A stretch of DNA of 64,000 nt from Iphinoe sp. HA4291-MV1 (GCA_019359415.1 JAHHHH010000036.1:1-64000), one strand, 5' to 3'. Positions 52,962-62,379 are shown, counted from the first letter of the stretch. Numbers and translations are program-made. Notes: a model not told the origin generated them from the letters alone.

Positions 52962-53697
52962 ATGATTGCTAATCTACATCAACAGGGTTGGGAAGTTATT
53001 TACCATCGCGCCCATGCTTTACTTGCTGCTCAAATAGCGGGACATTGGCACTCAGAAAAACGCCCGTTGCGTTGGCTGGAGACAATCGCCGCCATTTCCC
53101 ATCACGACGATTTGGAAAAGGAATGGGAAGGCAATCACCTCACTGAAGCTGGCGCACCGCTAGATTTTACCTTAGCTACGAAAACTGATGTAACCAAGTT
53201 GCAGCAACTCACGCAAAATGCGCGATATCGCGGACGATGGGTAGTGATGCTGTTCTATGCATATGAGCTTTCTCAATGAGGGTAAGCGTGGAGAATCACC
53301 AGAATTGGATAGCTTTTTAGACGAACAACTCCAGAATCAAGAGCAATGGCGAAAGGAGCTAAACATTACAAAGGATGAAGCAGAGCAAGCTTATGCATTT
53401 TTTCAATGGTGCGATCGCCTTTCACTCATCTTCTGTAATCGTGTGTTACCTGCTGGTGAACGTGCGCTAGAAATAGCGACTCTTCCAGACGGCAAACGTT
53501 ACGATGTGGTACAATCTAGCGATGGAAATGTTACAGTACAACCCTGGCCTTTCCTAGAAGAAAAGTTTACTGTCAATGTGGAAGCTAGCTACCTAGAGCA
53601 ACTGAAATTTGACAGTAATGATGAACTCACGCAAGCACTTCAGACAGCACCGATAAAAACTTTGGAGTGGACATTTGTGCGATCGCATTTTAACTGA
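52962..53697 (+). pseudogene. DUF3891-family protein, split by a frameshift
   Basis: Two plus-strand frames overlap around 53257-53279. The first (52962-53279) ends RWVVMLFYAYELSQ-stop, and the second begins SMHMSFLNEGKRGES and runs to 53697. Joined, they give about 245 residues in the DUF3891 pattern: HDDLEKEWEGN, DNAR-like NARYRGRWVVML, MHMSFL, EQAYAFFQWCDRLSLIFC and WTFVRSHFN. The break is next to CTGTTCTATGCATATGAGC; losing two bases (or gaining one) after ATGCTG accounts for it. The function of the family is unknown. The gene may be dead, or the shift may be a sequencing error. Confidence 0.8.
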
Positions 53698-54187
53698 ACA
53701 GCTTTTCTCGTCTAGAACGCCCTTGTGGTTTGACCAAAGAAGTAGTCAGGAGTAGGGTCCAGAAGTCAGAATGGCGAGTGTGCGAATGGTGGATAACTTG
53801 GGGGTACACCCGCCCCACTAATTGCATTCTGACTCGCCCCAATTGCTGAATTCTTCTTTTTGATATGTGCTCTAAATTCCATCAAAACGTCAATGGATAA
53901 CTAGACACTGGCAAACTTTACTCTCTTCTGGCTCACCTTCCAAGTCGTGTAATTATCAGAAAGAACTCAGGAGTCAGGAGTCAGGAGAAACAAGAATTGG
54001 AAGAGATAGTCCACTGACTCCTGTACAACTGACGAATGAGTATACGGGTTTAAAACCCCCTCCTTTTAGGAGGTCTTTAATTGGGAGGAGTAAGAATCTC
54101 CTTCCAATTTCTTATTCTGACTCCTGAATTCTTCTTCAATAGTTTTAGTTGTTGGTTGAATTCTACTAACTCATAACTACTCATTTT
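53698..54187. other. Intergenic region with AGGAGTC heptamers
   Basis: 490 bases. AGGAGTC-type units recur at about 53955-53985 (ACTCAGGAGTCAGGAGTCAG) and single copies lie at about 53750 and 54000-54025. A small hairpin, CCTCCTTTTAGGAGG, is at about 54059-54073. No gene is seen. Confidence 0.45.
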
Positions 54188-54913
54188 ATGACGACTGGAA
54201 GTAACTTGATTCTTTTACAAGAGATAGCAGAATTTCTCGACCAATTGTTTGCTGTTGAGCGCTACAGTCAAGAGGAAAGAGGTGGTGTGTATTTACCTTC
54301 AACACGTCCTATTAGACGTTTCGGCTTGGTATTAGAACCGTGTGCGCAGTTACAGGAATGGACAAGCGCTCAAGATATAGATGCACTGTTCTTACATCGT
54401 CCTTGGAAACTTGAACCAGGACAACTGTCACCAGATATCGGTGTTATATCTTATCATTTACCATTTGATGAGTGCTTGACATTTTCTTTCAATTCCAGAT
54501 TGGCACAAGTGTTGGCAATGTCTGGTTTAGAAGTGTTGGGAAAGAAAGATGGTAGAGCAATCGGTATGATTGGAGAGATTCCGACTCAAAACTTTACCCG
54601 TTTATGTCATTGTGTCAATCAAGTATTTGGTAGATATGAGCAAGTACGTGCGGGAGAACACCCTGAAGTAACACGAATTGCTGTTGTTGGTGCAATGACT
54701 GACTCACTGGTACGTGAAGCAGCAACCCGTGGTGCTAATGTTTATATTACCGGACAGTTACGACAGCCTGCTGAACAAGCATTGCTAGAAACGAAAATTG
54801 GTGCGATCACAGTTGGTCATCTTCGTGGTGAAGTATGGGGTTTACGCGCACTCGCTGGAGTATTACGCGAACGGTGGTCTAGTTTAGAGATGGTTATGCT
54901 TCACCATTCATGA
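54188..54913 (+). CDS. NIF3-family (YbgI-like) protein
   Basis: 241 residues. Landmarks are the N-terminal EIAEFLDQLFAVERY, DALFLHRPWKL (a metal-side His), FNSRLAQVLAMSGLEVLG, RIAVVGAMTDSLVREAATRGANVYITGQ and the C-terminal GHLRGEVWGLRAL, corresponding to the NIF3 GH-x-x-x-E region. Proteins of this family form hexamers with a dinuclear metal site and may act as GTP cyclohydrolase-like or metal-insertion enzymes; the true reaction is not settled. 'NIF3' here refers to a yeast interaction and not to nitrogen fixation. It is 165 bases upstream of hemC. Confidence 0.7.
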   Translation: MTTGSNLILLQEIAEFLDQLFAVERYSQEERGGVYLPSTRPIRRFGLVLEPCAQLQEWTSAQDIDALFLHRPWKLEPGQLSPDIGVISYHLPFDECLTFSFNSRLAQVLAMSGLEVLGKKDGRAIGMIGEIPTQNFTRLCHCVNQVFGRYEQVRAGEHPEVTRIAVVGAMTDSLVREAATRGANVYITGQLRQPAEQALLETKIGAITVGHLRGEVWGLRALAGVLRERWSSLEMVMLHHS

Positions 54914-55078
54914 TGAAGTTATTTTTTAGTTTAAATAAAATTCATAAATTTTTTTTAAAATATCTTAAGAAGATAAAAAATAAACTTGCACTTCATAGAG
55001 GCAATAAAAAGGTTATAAGTCACGCACTGCGGTAGTCTAGATAAAGTGAATTTATCTCCTGAGTTGATATATTTCTTT

Positions 55079-56050
55079 ATGACATCTGTTGTTTCCAGTT
55101 CCACACGCACAATTCGCATTGGTTCTCGCAAAAGCCAACTGGCTCTTATTCAAACTTACTGGGTACAAGAACAACTTCAGAAAAGCTTTCCTGATATCTC
55201 TTTTGAAGTCCACACCATGTCTACCCACGGTGACAAAGTCCTGGACGTTGCCTTAGCTAAAATTGGCGATAAGGGATTATTCACCAAAGAACTCGAACTG
55301 GGGATGCTTGAGCAGGAGATTGATTTTGCCGTTCACTCTCTCAAAGATTTGCCGACTCGCTTACCAGAAGGGTTAGTCCTCGCAGCGATTACAGAACGGG
55401 AAAACCCAGCAGATGCTTTAGTTGTGCATGAAAAACACAAAGATAAGCAAATTGATACACTGCCAGAAGGTGCTGTTATCGGTACGTCTTCCCTACGACG
55501 CTTAGCACAGTTACGGTATCATTTCCCTCACCTACAGTTTAAAGATGTGCGGGGAAATTTAAACACCCGTATGTCAAAACTGGACGCAGGTGAGTACGAC
55601 GCGCTGATTTTAGCAGTTGCAGGTTTACAGCGATTGGGAATGGGCGATCGCATCCACCAAATCTTACCAAAAGAAATTTCTCTCCATGCTGTTGGGCAAG
55701 GAGCTTTAGGGATTGAATGTCGAGAGGACGATAGCGAACTGCTATCACTACTCAAAGCTATTGAACATCACCAAACACGCGATCGCTGTCTTGCCGAGCG
55801 AGCCTTTTTACGTGACTTAGAGGGCGGTTGTCAAGTCCCCATTGGTGTAAATACAGAAATCAACGGAGATAATTTAACCCTAATGGGTATAGTTGCAAGT
55901 GTAGATGGTCAAAAGGTTGTCAAAGATACAGTTGCAGGTAATGCTCAAGATGCTGAACAGCTGGGCAAAGAACTAGCACAGCGCTTGCGTAAGCAAGGAG
56001 CACAGGAAATCTTGGATGAAATTTTCGCTCAAATTCAACGGGGTTCTTAA
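55079..56050 (+). CDS. hemC: Hydroxymethylbilane synthase (porphobilinogen deaminase)
   Basis: 323 residues from the ATG at 55079 ([20 protein letters not shown]); a GTG at 55046 would add 11 residues. It condenses four porphobilinogens to hydroxymethylbilane for heme, chlorophyll and bilins. Signatures are [30 protein letters not shown] (about 92-105), [11 protein letters not shown] and the dipyrromethane cofactor Cys in [11 protein letters not shown] (about 255). It follows the NIF3 gene and precedes glgA. After the stop are three copies of AACAGTG and AGTCACCGAGTC runs. Confidence 0.95.
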   Translation: MTSVVSSSTRTIRIGSRKSQLALIQTYWVQEQLQKSFPDISFEVHTMSTHGDKVLDVALAKIGDKGLFTKELELGMLEQEIDFAVHSLKDLPTRLPEGLVLAAITERENPADALVVHEKHKDKQIDTLPEGAVIGTSSLRRLAQLRYHFPHLQFKDVRGNLNTRMSKLDAGEYDALILAVAGLQRLGMGDRIHQILPKEISLHAVGQGALGIECREDDSELLSLLKAIEHHQTRDRCLAERAFLRDLEGGCQVPIGVNTEINGDNLTLMGIVASVDGQKVVKDTVAGNAQDAEQLGKELAQRLRKQGAQEILDEIFAQIQRGS

Positions 56051-56235
56051 AACAGTGAACAGTGAACAGTGAAGGAGTCACCGAGTCAGGAGTCACCGAG
56101 TCAGAAGTCAGAAAACTAAATTCTTTATTTCTTCCTTCCTTCTGAATCAAGAATTGCTGTATTCTGAATTCTTCTTCCAACTGATAACTGATAACTGGTT
56201 GAGCTTTTCCGCGACCAGTATATGTGGTTAGATTG

Positions 56236-56284
56236 TAGGGTGGGCAATGCCCACCAACACTCTCTGTGTGGGGCGTTGCCCAAC
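56236..56284. repeat. REP-like GTAGGGTGGGCAATGCCCACC repeat upstream of glgA
   Basis: A palindromic GGGTGGGCAATGCCCACC core, then AACACTCTCTGTGTGGGG and CGTTGCCCAACC. It is a common Nostocales dispersed repeat and it adds a spurious 37-codon upstream extension to the glgA frame. Confidence 0.65.
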
Positions 56285-56332
56285 CAGTGGTGGAATTCTA
56301 ACCTAGGCAGAATCGAGGGGACACAGATTATC

Positions 56333-57784
56333 ATGCGGATTTTATTTGTTGCAGCAGAAGCAGCTCCCATTGCGAAAGTTGGTGGAATGGGTGATGTTGT
56401 CGGAGCACTCCCCAAAATCTTGAGGAAAATGGGGCATGATGTACGGATATTCTTGCCTTACTACGGTTTTCTCCCAGACAAAATGGAAATTCCCAAAGAT
56501 CCAATTTGGCGAGGATTTGCCATGTTCCAAGATTTTACGGTTTACGAAACCGTTCTGCCTGGTAGTGATGTTCCCTTGTACTTGTTTGGACATCCAGCTT
56601 TTTCGCCCCGACGAATTTATTCTGGAGAAGATGAAGACTGGCGATTTACATTATTCGCCAACGGAGCAGCAGAGTTTTGCTGGAATTATTGGAAGCCAGA
56701 AATTGTCCATTGTCATGATTGGCATACAGGAATGATTCCTGTGTGGATGCATCAATCTTCTGATATTACCAGTGTTTTTACGATACACAACTTGGCTTAT
56801 CAAGGTCCGTGGCGCTGGTATTTAGAGAAAATTACTTGGTGTCCTTGGTATATGCAAGGACACAACACAATGGCAGCTGCGGTACAGTTTGCCAACAAAG
56901 TGAATACTGTCTCCCCAACTTATGCTGAGCAAATCAAGACAGCTGCTTACGGTGAAACTTTAGAAGGGTTATTGTCTTTTATTAGTGGCAAGTTGTCGGG
57001 TATTATCAATGGCATTGATACACAAGTTTATGACCCAGCCACCGATAAGTACATTGCCCAAACCTTCAACGCTGAGACTTTAGACAAACGCAAGGCAAAC
57101 AAAATTGCTTTGCAAGAAGAAGTGGGGTTAGAAGTCAACTCCAATGCCTTTTTTATTGGTATAGTAACGCGGTTGGTGGAACAAAAAGGCATCGATTTGA
57201 TATTGAATATTCTGGATCGCTACTTGGCGTATACAGATGCACAGTTTGTCTTGTTGGGGACGGGCGATCGCTACTACGAAAGCCAAATGTGGCAAATGGC
57301 ATCGCGCTTTCCCGGACGCATGGCAACTTACCTACTTTATAACGATGCCTTGGCTCGTCGCATCTATGCTGGTACCGATGCCTTCCTCATGCCAAGCCGT
57401 TTTGAACCCTGTGGTATCAGCCAAATGTTAGCCTTGCGTTATGGTTGTGTGCCAATAGTCCGCCGTACTGGGGGATTAGTTGATACTGTATCCCATCATG
57501 ACCCCATAAATCATGCAGGTACTGGTTACTGCTTTGACCGTTATGAACCACTGGATCTGTTTACCTGTATGATACGGGCTTGGGAAGGTTTCCGTTACAA
57601 AGATTACTGGCAACAGCTACAGCAACGCGGTATGAGTCAAGACTTTAGTTGGTATCAATCTGCTAAGCAATACGTGAAGCTGTACAGATCGATTTATGGG
57701 TTACCGGAGGAAGAAGAGCAACTTTTACAGCCGGAGGCGCAAGTTGATGAGCCAGTAGCGAGCAGTAATATCATGTCCGGTTAA
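56333..57784 (+). CDS. glgA: Glycogen synthase, GlgA1-like
   Basis: 483 residues from the ATG at 56333 ([20 protein letters not shown]). The frame is open from 56222, but that part is made from the GTAGGGTGGGCAATGCCCACC repeat, and GAGGGG lies 13-18 bases before the ATG. It transfers glucose from ADP-glucose to glycogen. [10 protein letters not shown] (about 15-24) binds ADP-glucose, [15 protein letters not shown] is the family block, [17 protein letters not shown] and [11 protein letters not shown] are the C-terminal lobe motifs. It resembles the GlgA1 of Synechocystis more than GlgA2. The last five residues (NIMSG) and the stop are encoded by an inverted-repeat element. Confidence 0.93.
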   Translation: MRILFVAAEAAPIAKVGGMGDVVGALPKILRKMGHDVRIFLPYYGFLPDKMEIPKDPIWRGFAMFQDFTVYETVLPGSDVPLYLFGHPAFSPRRIYSGEDEDWRFTLFANGAAEFCWNYWKPEIVHCHDWHTGMIPVWMHQSSDITSVFTIHNLAYQGPWRWYLEKITWCPWYMQGHNTMAAAVQFANKVNTVSPTYAEQIKTAAYGETLEGLLSFISGKLSGIINGIDTQVYDPATDKYIAQTFNAETLDKRKANKIALQEEVGLEVNSNAFFIGIVTRLVEQKGIDLILNILDRYLAYTDAQFVLLGTGDRYYESQMWQMASRFPGRMATYLLYNDALARRIYAGTDAFLMPSRFEPCGISQMLALRYGCVPIVRRTGGLVDTVSHHDPINHAGTGYCFDRYEPLDLFTCMIRAWEGFRYKDYWQQLQQRGMSQDFSWYQSAKQYVKLYRSIYGLPEEEEQLLQPEAQVDEPVASSNIMSG

Positions 57785-57920
57785 TTGCTTATAAATCCCG
57801 CACAACCCCACCCCGGTTTTGTTTTGCGCCAAAACCGCCCCTCCCCTTACTAACGGGAGGGGATTAAGGGGTGGGGTGCAGATATTGCGGGAATCACAAC
57901 TAATCAACCGGACATGATAT
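57768..57920. mobile_element. MITE-like element overlapping the 3' end of glgA
   Basis: Left arm ATATCATGTCCGGTTAATTG (from 57768) and right arm CAATCAACCGGACATGATAT-like (to 57920) are inverted copies, with further matching AATCCCGCA/TGCGGGAAT and ACCCCACCCC/GGGGTGGGGT. The element is about 153 bases. Its left arm supplies the last codons (NIMSG) and TAA stop of glgA. Confidence 0.85.
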
Positions 57921-58269
57921 AACCCTGTTTTGTCACTCTGGGGAGATAAAAATCGAGGCTAAATGATGAAACTCAGATTTGGTAAGGGGATTAGCTTTCT
58001 CAAACTAATAGAAACTTCCAAACGAAGCTTTATAGGTAAAATCCTATCTGGATAAGGGTTTCAGCTTTTCCTCCGGCGAGAGTGATAAAAGAGGGATAAG
58101 TCCTAAATGCACAACTTTCACGTCGTGCAACAAGCGATAGTATCGCTACTTAATGCCATCGGTTACCCTGTTCGCTAAACGAGCATCAATTTGCATAAAT
58201 TTTCGGCTACTGTAACTATATTTTTTCATTAGCCGTCAAAACTGCCTGGATTTGTAACCCCCAAGCTGG
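57921..58269. other. Region with a decayed copy of the neighbouring small ORF
   Basis: Reading on the minus strand, an ATG at 58159-58157 gives MALSSDTIACC, then a stop. This parallels the MAISSDIIQ start of the ORF at 58470. The bases on both sides also match the spacer before 58470 (TCGCTACTTA...GCCAT and ATAAATTTTCGGC). So this looks like an old duplicate of the 58270-58726 pair. No intact gene is seen. Confidence 0.55.
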
Positions 58270-58470
58270 TTATTTCTGTTTCTGGGCAGTTTCCAACCAC
58301 CTTTTACCCATTTCAATCGGGATACCCAACGGTGGACAAAGGATTTTAATGAATTCAAGTGTATTCATGCCTAGCGATCGCATTAAATATCCTTTACGCT
58401 GGCTTTCGCTTTGCATAAGCGGTCTAAGCAGACACAATAATTTTTGGATGATGTCGCTACTTATCGCCAT
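58270..58470 (-). CDS. Short effector-associated-domain-like ORF
   Basis: 66 residues. The segment LLRPLMQSESQRKGYLMRSL (about 14-33) resembles the first helices of cyanobacterial effector-associated domains, which couple STAND NTPases and other conflict proteins to their effectors. The protein is shorter than a full domain. Its ATG comes seven bases after the stop of the 58478-58726 ORF, as in an operon. Given the decayed copy nearby, it may be a fragment. The domain call is by eye only. Confidence 0.4.
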   Translation of the reverse strand: MAISSDIIQKLLCLLRPLMQSESQRKGYLMRSLGMNTLEFIKILCPPLGIPIEMGKRWLETAQKQK

Positions 58471-58477
58471 TGCCTAA

Positions 58478-58726
58478 CTATATCGCCAAACTAGTATAAA
58501 TTTCCGGTGCGTTGTTTCTCAAGTCGTTTAAGAGAGCTACTGCACTCGTCCCTGCATTACGTAAATGCCTTCGCTGCGTACTTGGTTCCAGAAAGATTAA
58601 GGGTTTGCCCAAGTCGGGGACATTTTTCAGGGTTACTACTCTAAAATCCAGTTCTTTGTTAGTGTAAAAAGTACTATCCGCTAAAGCCCCAATAATCTTT
58701 TCTTTGATATCAGCAGTATTATCCAT
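58478..58726 (-). pseudogene. 5'-truncated ORF of unknown family
   Basis: 82 residues from the only Met (58726), but the frame stays open upstream for about 65 more codons to near 58930 with no ATG or GTG start. That part reads like protein (FTRDEDKDFIVELFQNYPLD, then VPVSPSRGINNWRG). It stops next to the start of the M23 peptidase gene, so the original N-terminus seems lost. The family is not recognised. It is followed closely by the effector-associated-like ORF and is probably a relic of the same operon. Confidence 0.4.
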
Positions 58727-58920
58727 TCCCCTCCAGTTGTTAATTCCACGGCTAGGACTGACTGGAACATCAAGCGGGTAATTCTGAAATAGCTCTACTA
58801 TAAAATCTTTATCCTCATCCCGAGTAAAGGGCTGCTGACACTCCTGATGTTGTTGATTTAAGACTGTAACAGCAAATAACTCAAGACATCCTGAACCATT
58901 TTTCTTACAAGCTCTAACTG

Positions 58921-59856
58921 ATGAAAAAAGTTACTATCGCTCAAATCTGTATGTATAGCTTGATAGGGTTAACGTCTTTAACTGCTGTGATAGGTATAAA
59001 CATGAGGGTTTTGACTCAAACAGCAAAAAGCTCCAATACTCCACAAAAATCTCTTCCTTCTGATTTGATTTGGCCTGCTCAGGGAATTATTTCTCAGGGT
59101 TTTCGCAAATATCAACATGAAGGAATTGATATCGCAGGAGCAACTGGTACTCCTATTGTTGCTGCCGCATCTGGTACAGTAGCCAAAGCAGGCTGGAACG
59201 AATGGGGATTAGGAAATGTCGTAGTGATTGAACATCCCGATGGGAGTGTTACAGTATACGGTCACAATAGCCGCCTTTTGGTGAAACAGGGTCAACAGGT
59301 CACTCAAGGACAAGTCATTGCTGAAATGGGATCGACAGGCAATAGTACAGCACCTCACCTGCACTTTGAAGTTCGTAAGAATCATCGTTTTGCTGTTGAC
59401 CCGTTGACTACATTACCATCTTTGGTTGCAGGAAAAATTCCACAACCGCAGATGACAAATTATGCTTCTTTGGCTTCCCAGACAAATCATGATATCAGCC
59501 AAGTCTCTCCAGCACAGAGATCACAGCAAGTTTCACCTTCGCAACCAATTCCAGTGGCTGTTGGATCTCAGATGGCTGATACTAAATGCAGTGGCACTAC
59601 AGTGATTGAAGGCGAAACAACAAATGTTTTTGTGAAAGTCTGTCAGGAAAATGGTCAGTTGTTTTATATCGGGCAATTAAAGCAAGACCCAAACCAACCT
59701 GTACGTCTTCCTGCTTGGAGTGTTGGTAGTTCTCGGTATCGGGCAGATAATGGTAGTTTTTCCTATGTTGTTAGCCCTGATGGAGTAGAAGTTTGGCGAA
59801 ATGGTCAGCAGGTACGTTCTGATAGTTTTTCCATTTCAAAGCAGTTTACTCGATAA
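58921..59856 (+). CDS. M23-family (LytM) peptidase
   Basis: 311 residues with an N-terminal signal or anchor (about 10-28). The M23 domain has SQGFRKYQHEGIDIAG (first His and Asp zinc ligands, about 66-70) and APHLHFEVR (H-x-H, about 146-148), so the zinc site is complete. The enzyme would cut peptide cross-links of murein in the periplasm. After the domain, a Ser/Gln-rich linker leads to a beta-rich C-terminal part (KVCQENGQLFYIGQLKQ) seen in cyanobacterial proteins. It is upstream of two SH3/peptidoglycan-binding genes. Confidence 0.88.
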   Translation: MKKVTIAQICMYSLIGLTSLTAVIGINMRVLTQTAKSSNTPQKSLPSDLIWPAQGIISQGFRKYQHEGIDIAGATGTPIVAAASGTVAKAGWNEWGLGNVVVIEHPDGSVTVYGHNSRLLVKQGQQVTQGQVIAEMGSTGNSTAPHLHFEVRKNHRFAVDPLTTLPSLVAGKIPQPQMTNYASLASQTNHDISQVSPAQRSQQVSPSQPIPVAVGSQMADTKCSGTTVIEGETTNVFVKVCQENGQLFYIGQLKQDPNQPVRLPAWSVGSSRYRADNGSFSYVVSPDGVEVWRNGQQVRSDSFSISKQFTR

Positions 59857-60145
59857 GGTTGAATCATCTGCTCTTGCAAATACTTACGCGACGCTTTGCG
59901 CCATCTTCTCTGGCGTTGTGCTTCACCTCATCGCATAGTCTTTTCAAGAGCAATTGGGCAAAACCCAGTGTTGCAAGTGGCAATCGTATCTTCCGGATTT
60001 TTTTACAAAAATTATGTTTTCTTAATTATGTTCTAGGTAAAAAGCCTTTACTATAAAGCGTAATTTAAGTTACATTAGACGAAAATCACTGCAAAATGAA
60101 GTAAAACTCTGCATTTGTGAATTTTTCAGTATTAAGGAGCTTAAT
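59857..60145. promoter_or_regulatory. Region upstream of the first SH3/PG-binding gene
   Basis: 289 bases with a scrambled GCGACGCTTTGCGCCATC-type repeat piece near 59887. An AAGGAG six bases before the GTG start at 60146 is a clear ribosome-binding site. No other gene is seen. Confidence 0.45.
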
Positions 60146-60760
60146 GTGGAATATCTTGCTTATTCTCTCATGGATAGTGCCTACGCAGAGGCAATTCAAG
60201 ATACAGAATTTAGCCTTCCAGAATTAAAACTGAAATTTAACTGGAACAGAAATTTCAAATCTGCATGGTTAACTTTCGCTAGCATCGGTGTGTTGTTAGC
60301 AATTTTAGCTCAAGCTCAAACAGCTTCAGCAACGTACTACGGTCCAGGAAGAGACTATTATGTTAGGACAAATGGCGGTGATCTCGTAGTCCGCAAAGGT
60401 CCTGGCGCAAATTATGCTCCTGTTGCATATTACCGCAATGGCTCACGACTTCCACGAGTCGTAGCATATGCAAATGGATTTGCTAAGCTATCCAATGGTT
60501 ATTACGTTGGTGCTAATTGGATTAGCAATAAACCTGGCAAAGGATACACTCCTGGTCCTGGTGTTGGTGGTCCTTACACTTTGAGTGTAGGCTCTCAGAG
60601 TTCTGCTGTTGCAAGACTGCAAAGAAGTCTGGGAATCGCATCTACTGGATACTACGGTTCAGCGACGGCAAATGCAGTCCGGAACTACCAAGCAAGAAAT
60701 GGTTTACTTGTGGATGGAATCGCTGGACCACAAACGCTATCTGCTTTGGGAGTGTATTAA
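60146..60760 (+). CDS. Exported SH3b / peptidoglycan-binding protein, paralogue 1
   Basis: 204 residues starting at GTG (AAGGAG at 60134-60139). An unusual leader of about 45 residues (MEYLAYSLMDSAYAEA...FNWNRNFKSAW) precedes the hydrophobic segment (LTFASIGVLLAILAQAQTASA) and a likely signal cleavage. Next is a bacterial SH3 domain (VRTNGGDLVVRKGPGANY, FAKLSNGYYVGANWI) and one peptidoglycan-binding domain (SSAVARLQRSLGI, GSATANAVRNYQARNGL). It would sit in or on the murein. The 35-base start region is identical to that of the gene at 61138. Confidence 0.85.
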   Translation: MEYLAYSLMDSAYAEAIQDTEFSLPELKLKFNWNRNFKSAWLTFASIGVLLAILAQAQTASATYYGPGRDYYVRTNGGDLVVRKGPGANYAPVAYYRNGSRLPRVVAYANGFAKLSNGYYVGANWISNKPGKGYTPGPGVGGPYTLSVGSQSSAVARLQRSLGIASTGYYGSATANAVRNYQARNGLLVDGIAGPQTLSALGVY

Positions 60761-60840
60761 TAAGAAACTGGTTTTCCGATCACAAGAATTGGTATTCAAC
60801 CAAGGTGTTAGCAAAACCACATCTTTCCTGATAAATGCTC

Positions 60841-60885
60841 CCCTGTCTGTTCGGGGCAAAAAGCGGACAGGGATTTTTATTTTTG
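60841..60885 (+). terminator. Terminator-like hairpin after paralogue 1
   Basis: CCCTGTC (60841-60847) and GACAGGG (60866-60872) form a stem with a long loop, followed by ATTTTTATTTTT. It matches an intrinsic terminator of moderate strength. Confidence 0.6.
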
Positions 60886-60937
60886 CAAAATTCACTTAAA
60901 TTTCTGATTTTGCTCTAGCCCCTGTCACAATTTTATA

Positions 60938-61042
60938 TACAGCAGAATAAAGGCGTCAGTCGTCAGGAGTCAGAAGTAAAACAGTCTTATATCTGGCTTT
61001 GAGGTCTAGGTTCTGTACCTCACTTAGTTGCAAACTGCTGTA
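60938..61042. repeat. Dispersed repeat with TACAGCAG/CTGCTGTA ends, copy B
   Basis: The second copy of the 51048-51140 element: TACAGCAG at 60938 and CTGCTGTA at 61035-61042, with GTCAGGAGTCAG, TATCTGGCTTT and CTGTACCTCA inside. It is non-coding and about 105 bases. Confidence 0.65.
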
Positions 61043-61137
61043 AAACAGCAAAGCTCCACTTAGACGAAAAGATCTAGGGAAGAGCAAAGGAAAATTTTTG
61101 TACTAATCAAACAACTTTCGGTACAAAGGAGAATATT

Positions 61138-62379
61138 GTGGAATATCTTGCTTATTCTCTCATGGATAGTGCATATGCAAAGGTAACTGCAGATACCGAA
61201 TTCTGTCTTCCTGAGTTTAAATTCACATTTAATTGGCAAAAATATTTCAAATCTACATGGTTGACTTTTGCTAGCATCAGTACTTTGTTGGCAATTCTAG
61301 CTCAAGCCGGGGTCGCGTCGGCGGCATACTATGGTCCGGGTAGGTACATTGTTAGAACTAATGGCAGCTGTCTTAATGTCCGTACAGGTCCTAGCACCTG
61401 CGATCGCTCTGTGAGATGTTACTCCAATGGCTCACGATTGCCACGAGTCGTAGGATATAGGAATGGATTTGCTCGGACGTCTACAGGTTATTACGTTTCT
61501 GCGAATTGGATCAACACGAACGCCAGCAGGGGATATACTCCTCGCCGCATTCCGAGAGGAGATACTTTTAACAATGGCATTGGCGGTAGCATCACTCTTA
61601 GAAGAGGTTACCGAAGTGATGCTGTAAGACAACTTCAAAGAGCTTTGGGTAATGTCCCAGTTACTGGATACTATGGTTCGGTAACTGAAACAGCAGTCAG
61701 AAACTTCCAGGTAAGAAATGGCTTGCGTGCAGATGGTGTGGCTGGGGCGGAAACTCTCAGTTATTTGGGGTTGGGGAATATTGGCGGATCATCTGTAGAT
61801 AATAATCGCTACCCTAATGATAGGTTTAATGATGGATTTTATGATCGCGTCACTTTAAGAAGAGGCTCCCGAGGTGAAAGGGTGGCAGAACTTCAGAGAG
61901 CTTTAGGTAATGTCTCTGTCAGCGGATATTATGATCCCTCAACTGAAAGAGCAGTCAGAAACTTTCAAGCAAGTGTTGGCTTACCTGTTAATGGAGTCGC
62001 TGGGGCGGAAACTCTCAGTTATCTGGGGTTGGGGAATATTGGCGGATCATCTGTAGATAATAATCGCTACCCTAATGATAGGTTTAATGATGGATTTTAT
62101 GATCGCGTCACTTTAAGAAGAGGCTCCCGAAGTCAAAGGGTGGCAGAACTTCAGAGAGCTTTAGGTAATGTCTCTGTCAGCGGATATTATGATCCCTCAA
62201 CTGAAAGAGCAGTCAGAAATTTCCAAGCAAGTATTGGCTTGCGTGCAGATGGAGTCGCCGGGGCGGAAACGCTCAGCGCTCTGGGGTTGGGGAATCCTAG
62301 TACCCAACCATATAATACAGATTATCTCAGGAATTCTGGATATTCTGGATATTCCGGTATTAGTGTTGGCGGTCCTTAA
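61138..62379 (+). CDS. Exported SH3b / triple peptidoglycan-binding protein, paralogue 2
   Basis: 413 residues starting at GTG (AAGGAG nine bases upstream). It has the same long leader (MEYLAYSLMDSAYAKV) and signal segment as paralogue 1, then an SH3 domain with extra Cys (NGSCLNVRTGPSTCD and RSVRCYSNG), then three peptidoglycan-binding domains (about 150-215, 235-300, 320-390). The last two are a near-identical 86-residue tandem duplication (offset 258 bases at DNA level). Because the copies differ at only a few sites, the duplication is recent. A Gly/Ser/Tyr-rich tail (SGYSGYSGI) ends it. A cell-wall-bound role is inferred. Confidence 0.85.
   Translation: MEYLAYSLMDSAYAKVTADTEFCLPEFKFTFNWQKYFKSTWLTFASISTLLAILAQAGVASAAYYGPGRYIVRTNGSCLNVRTGPSTCDRSVRCYSNGSRLPRVVGYRNGFARTSTGYYVSANWINTNASRGYTPRRIPRGDTFNNGIGGSITLRRGYRSDAVRQLQRALGNVPVTGYYGSVTETAVRNFQVRNGLRADGVAGAETLSYLGLGNIGGSSVDNNRYPNDRFNDGFYDRVTLRRGSRGERVAELQRALGNVSVSGYYDPSTERAVRNFQASVGLPVNGVAGAETLSYLGLGNIGGSSVDNNRYPNDRFNDGFYDRVTLRRGSRSQRVAELQRALGNVSVSGYYDPSTERAVRNFQASIGLRADGVAGAETLSALGLGNPSTQPYNTDYLRNSGYSGYSGISVGGP

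Noticed and set aside
54188-54913. NIF3-family gene as part of the nitrogen-fixation set
   Set aside because: The NIF3 name is historical and unrelated to nif genes; the gene is far from the cnfR island.
56222-56332. Longer glgA with a 37-residue N-terminal extension
   Set aside because: The extension is encoded by a dispersed repeat, and the Met at 56333 is the family start with a ribosome-binding site.
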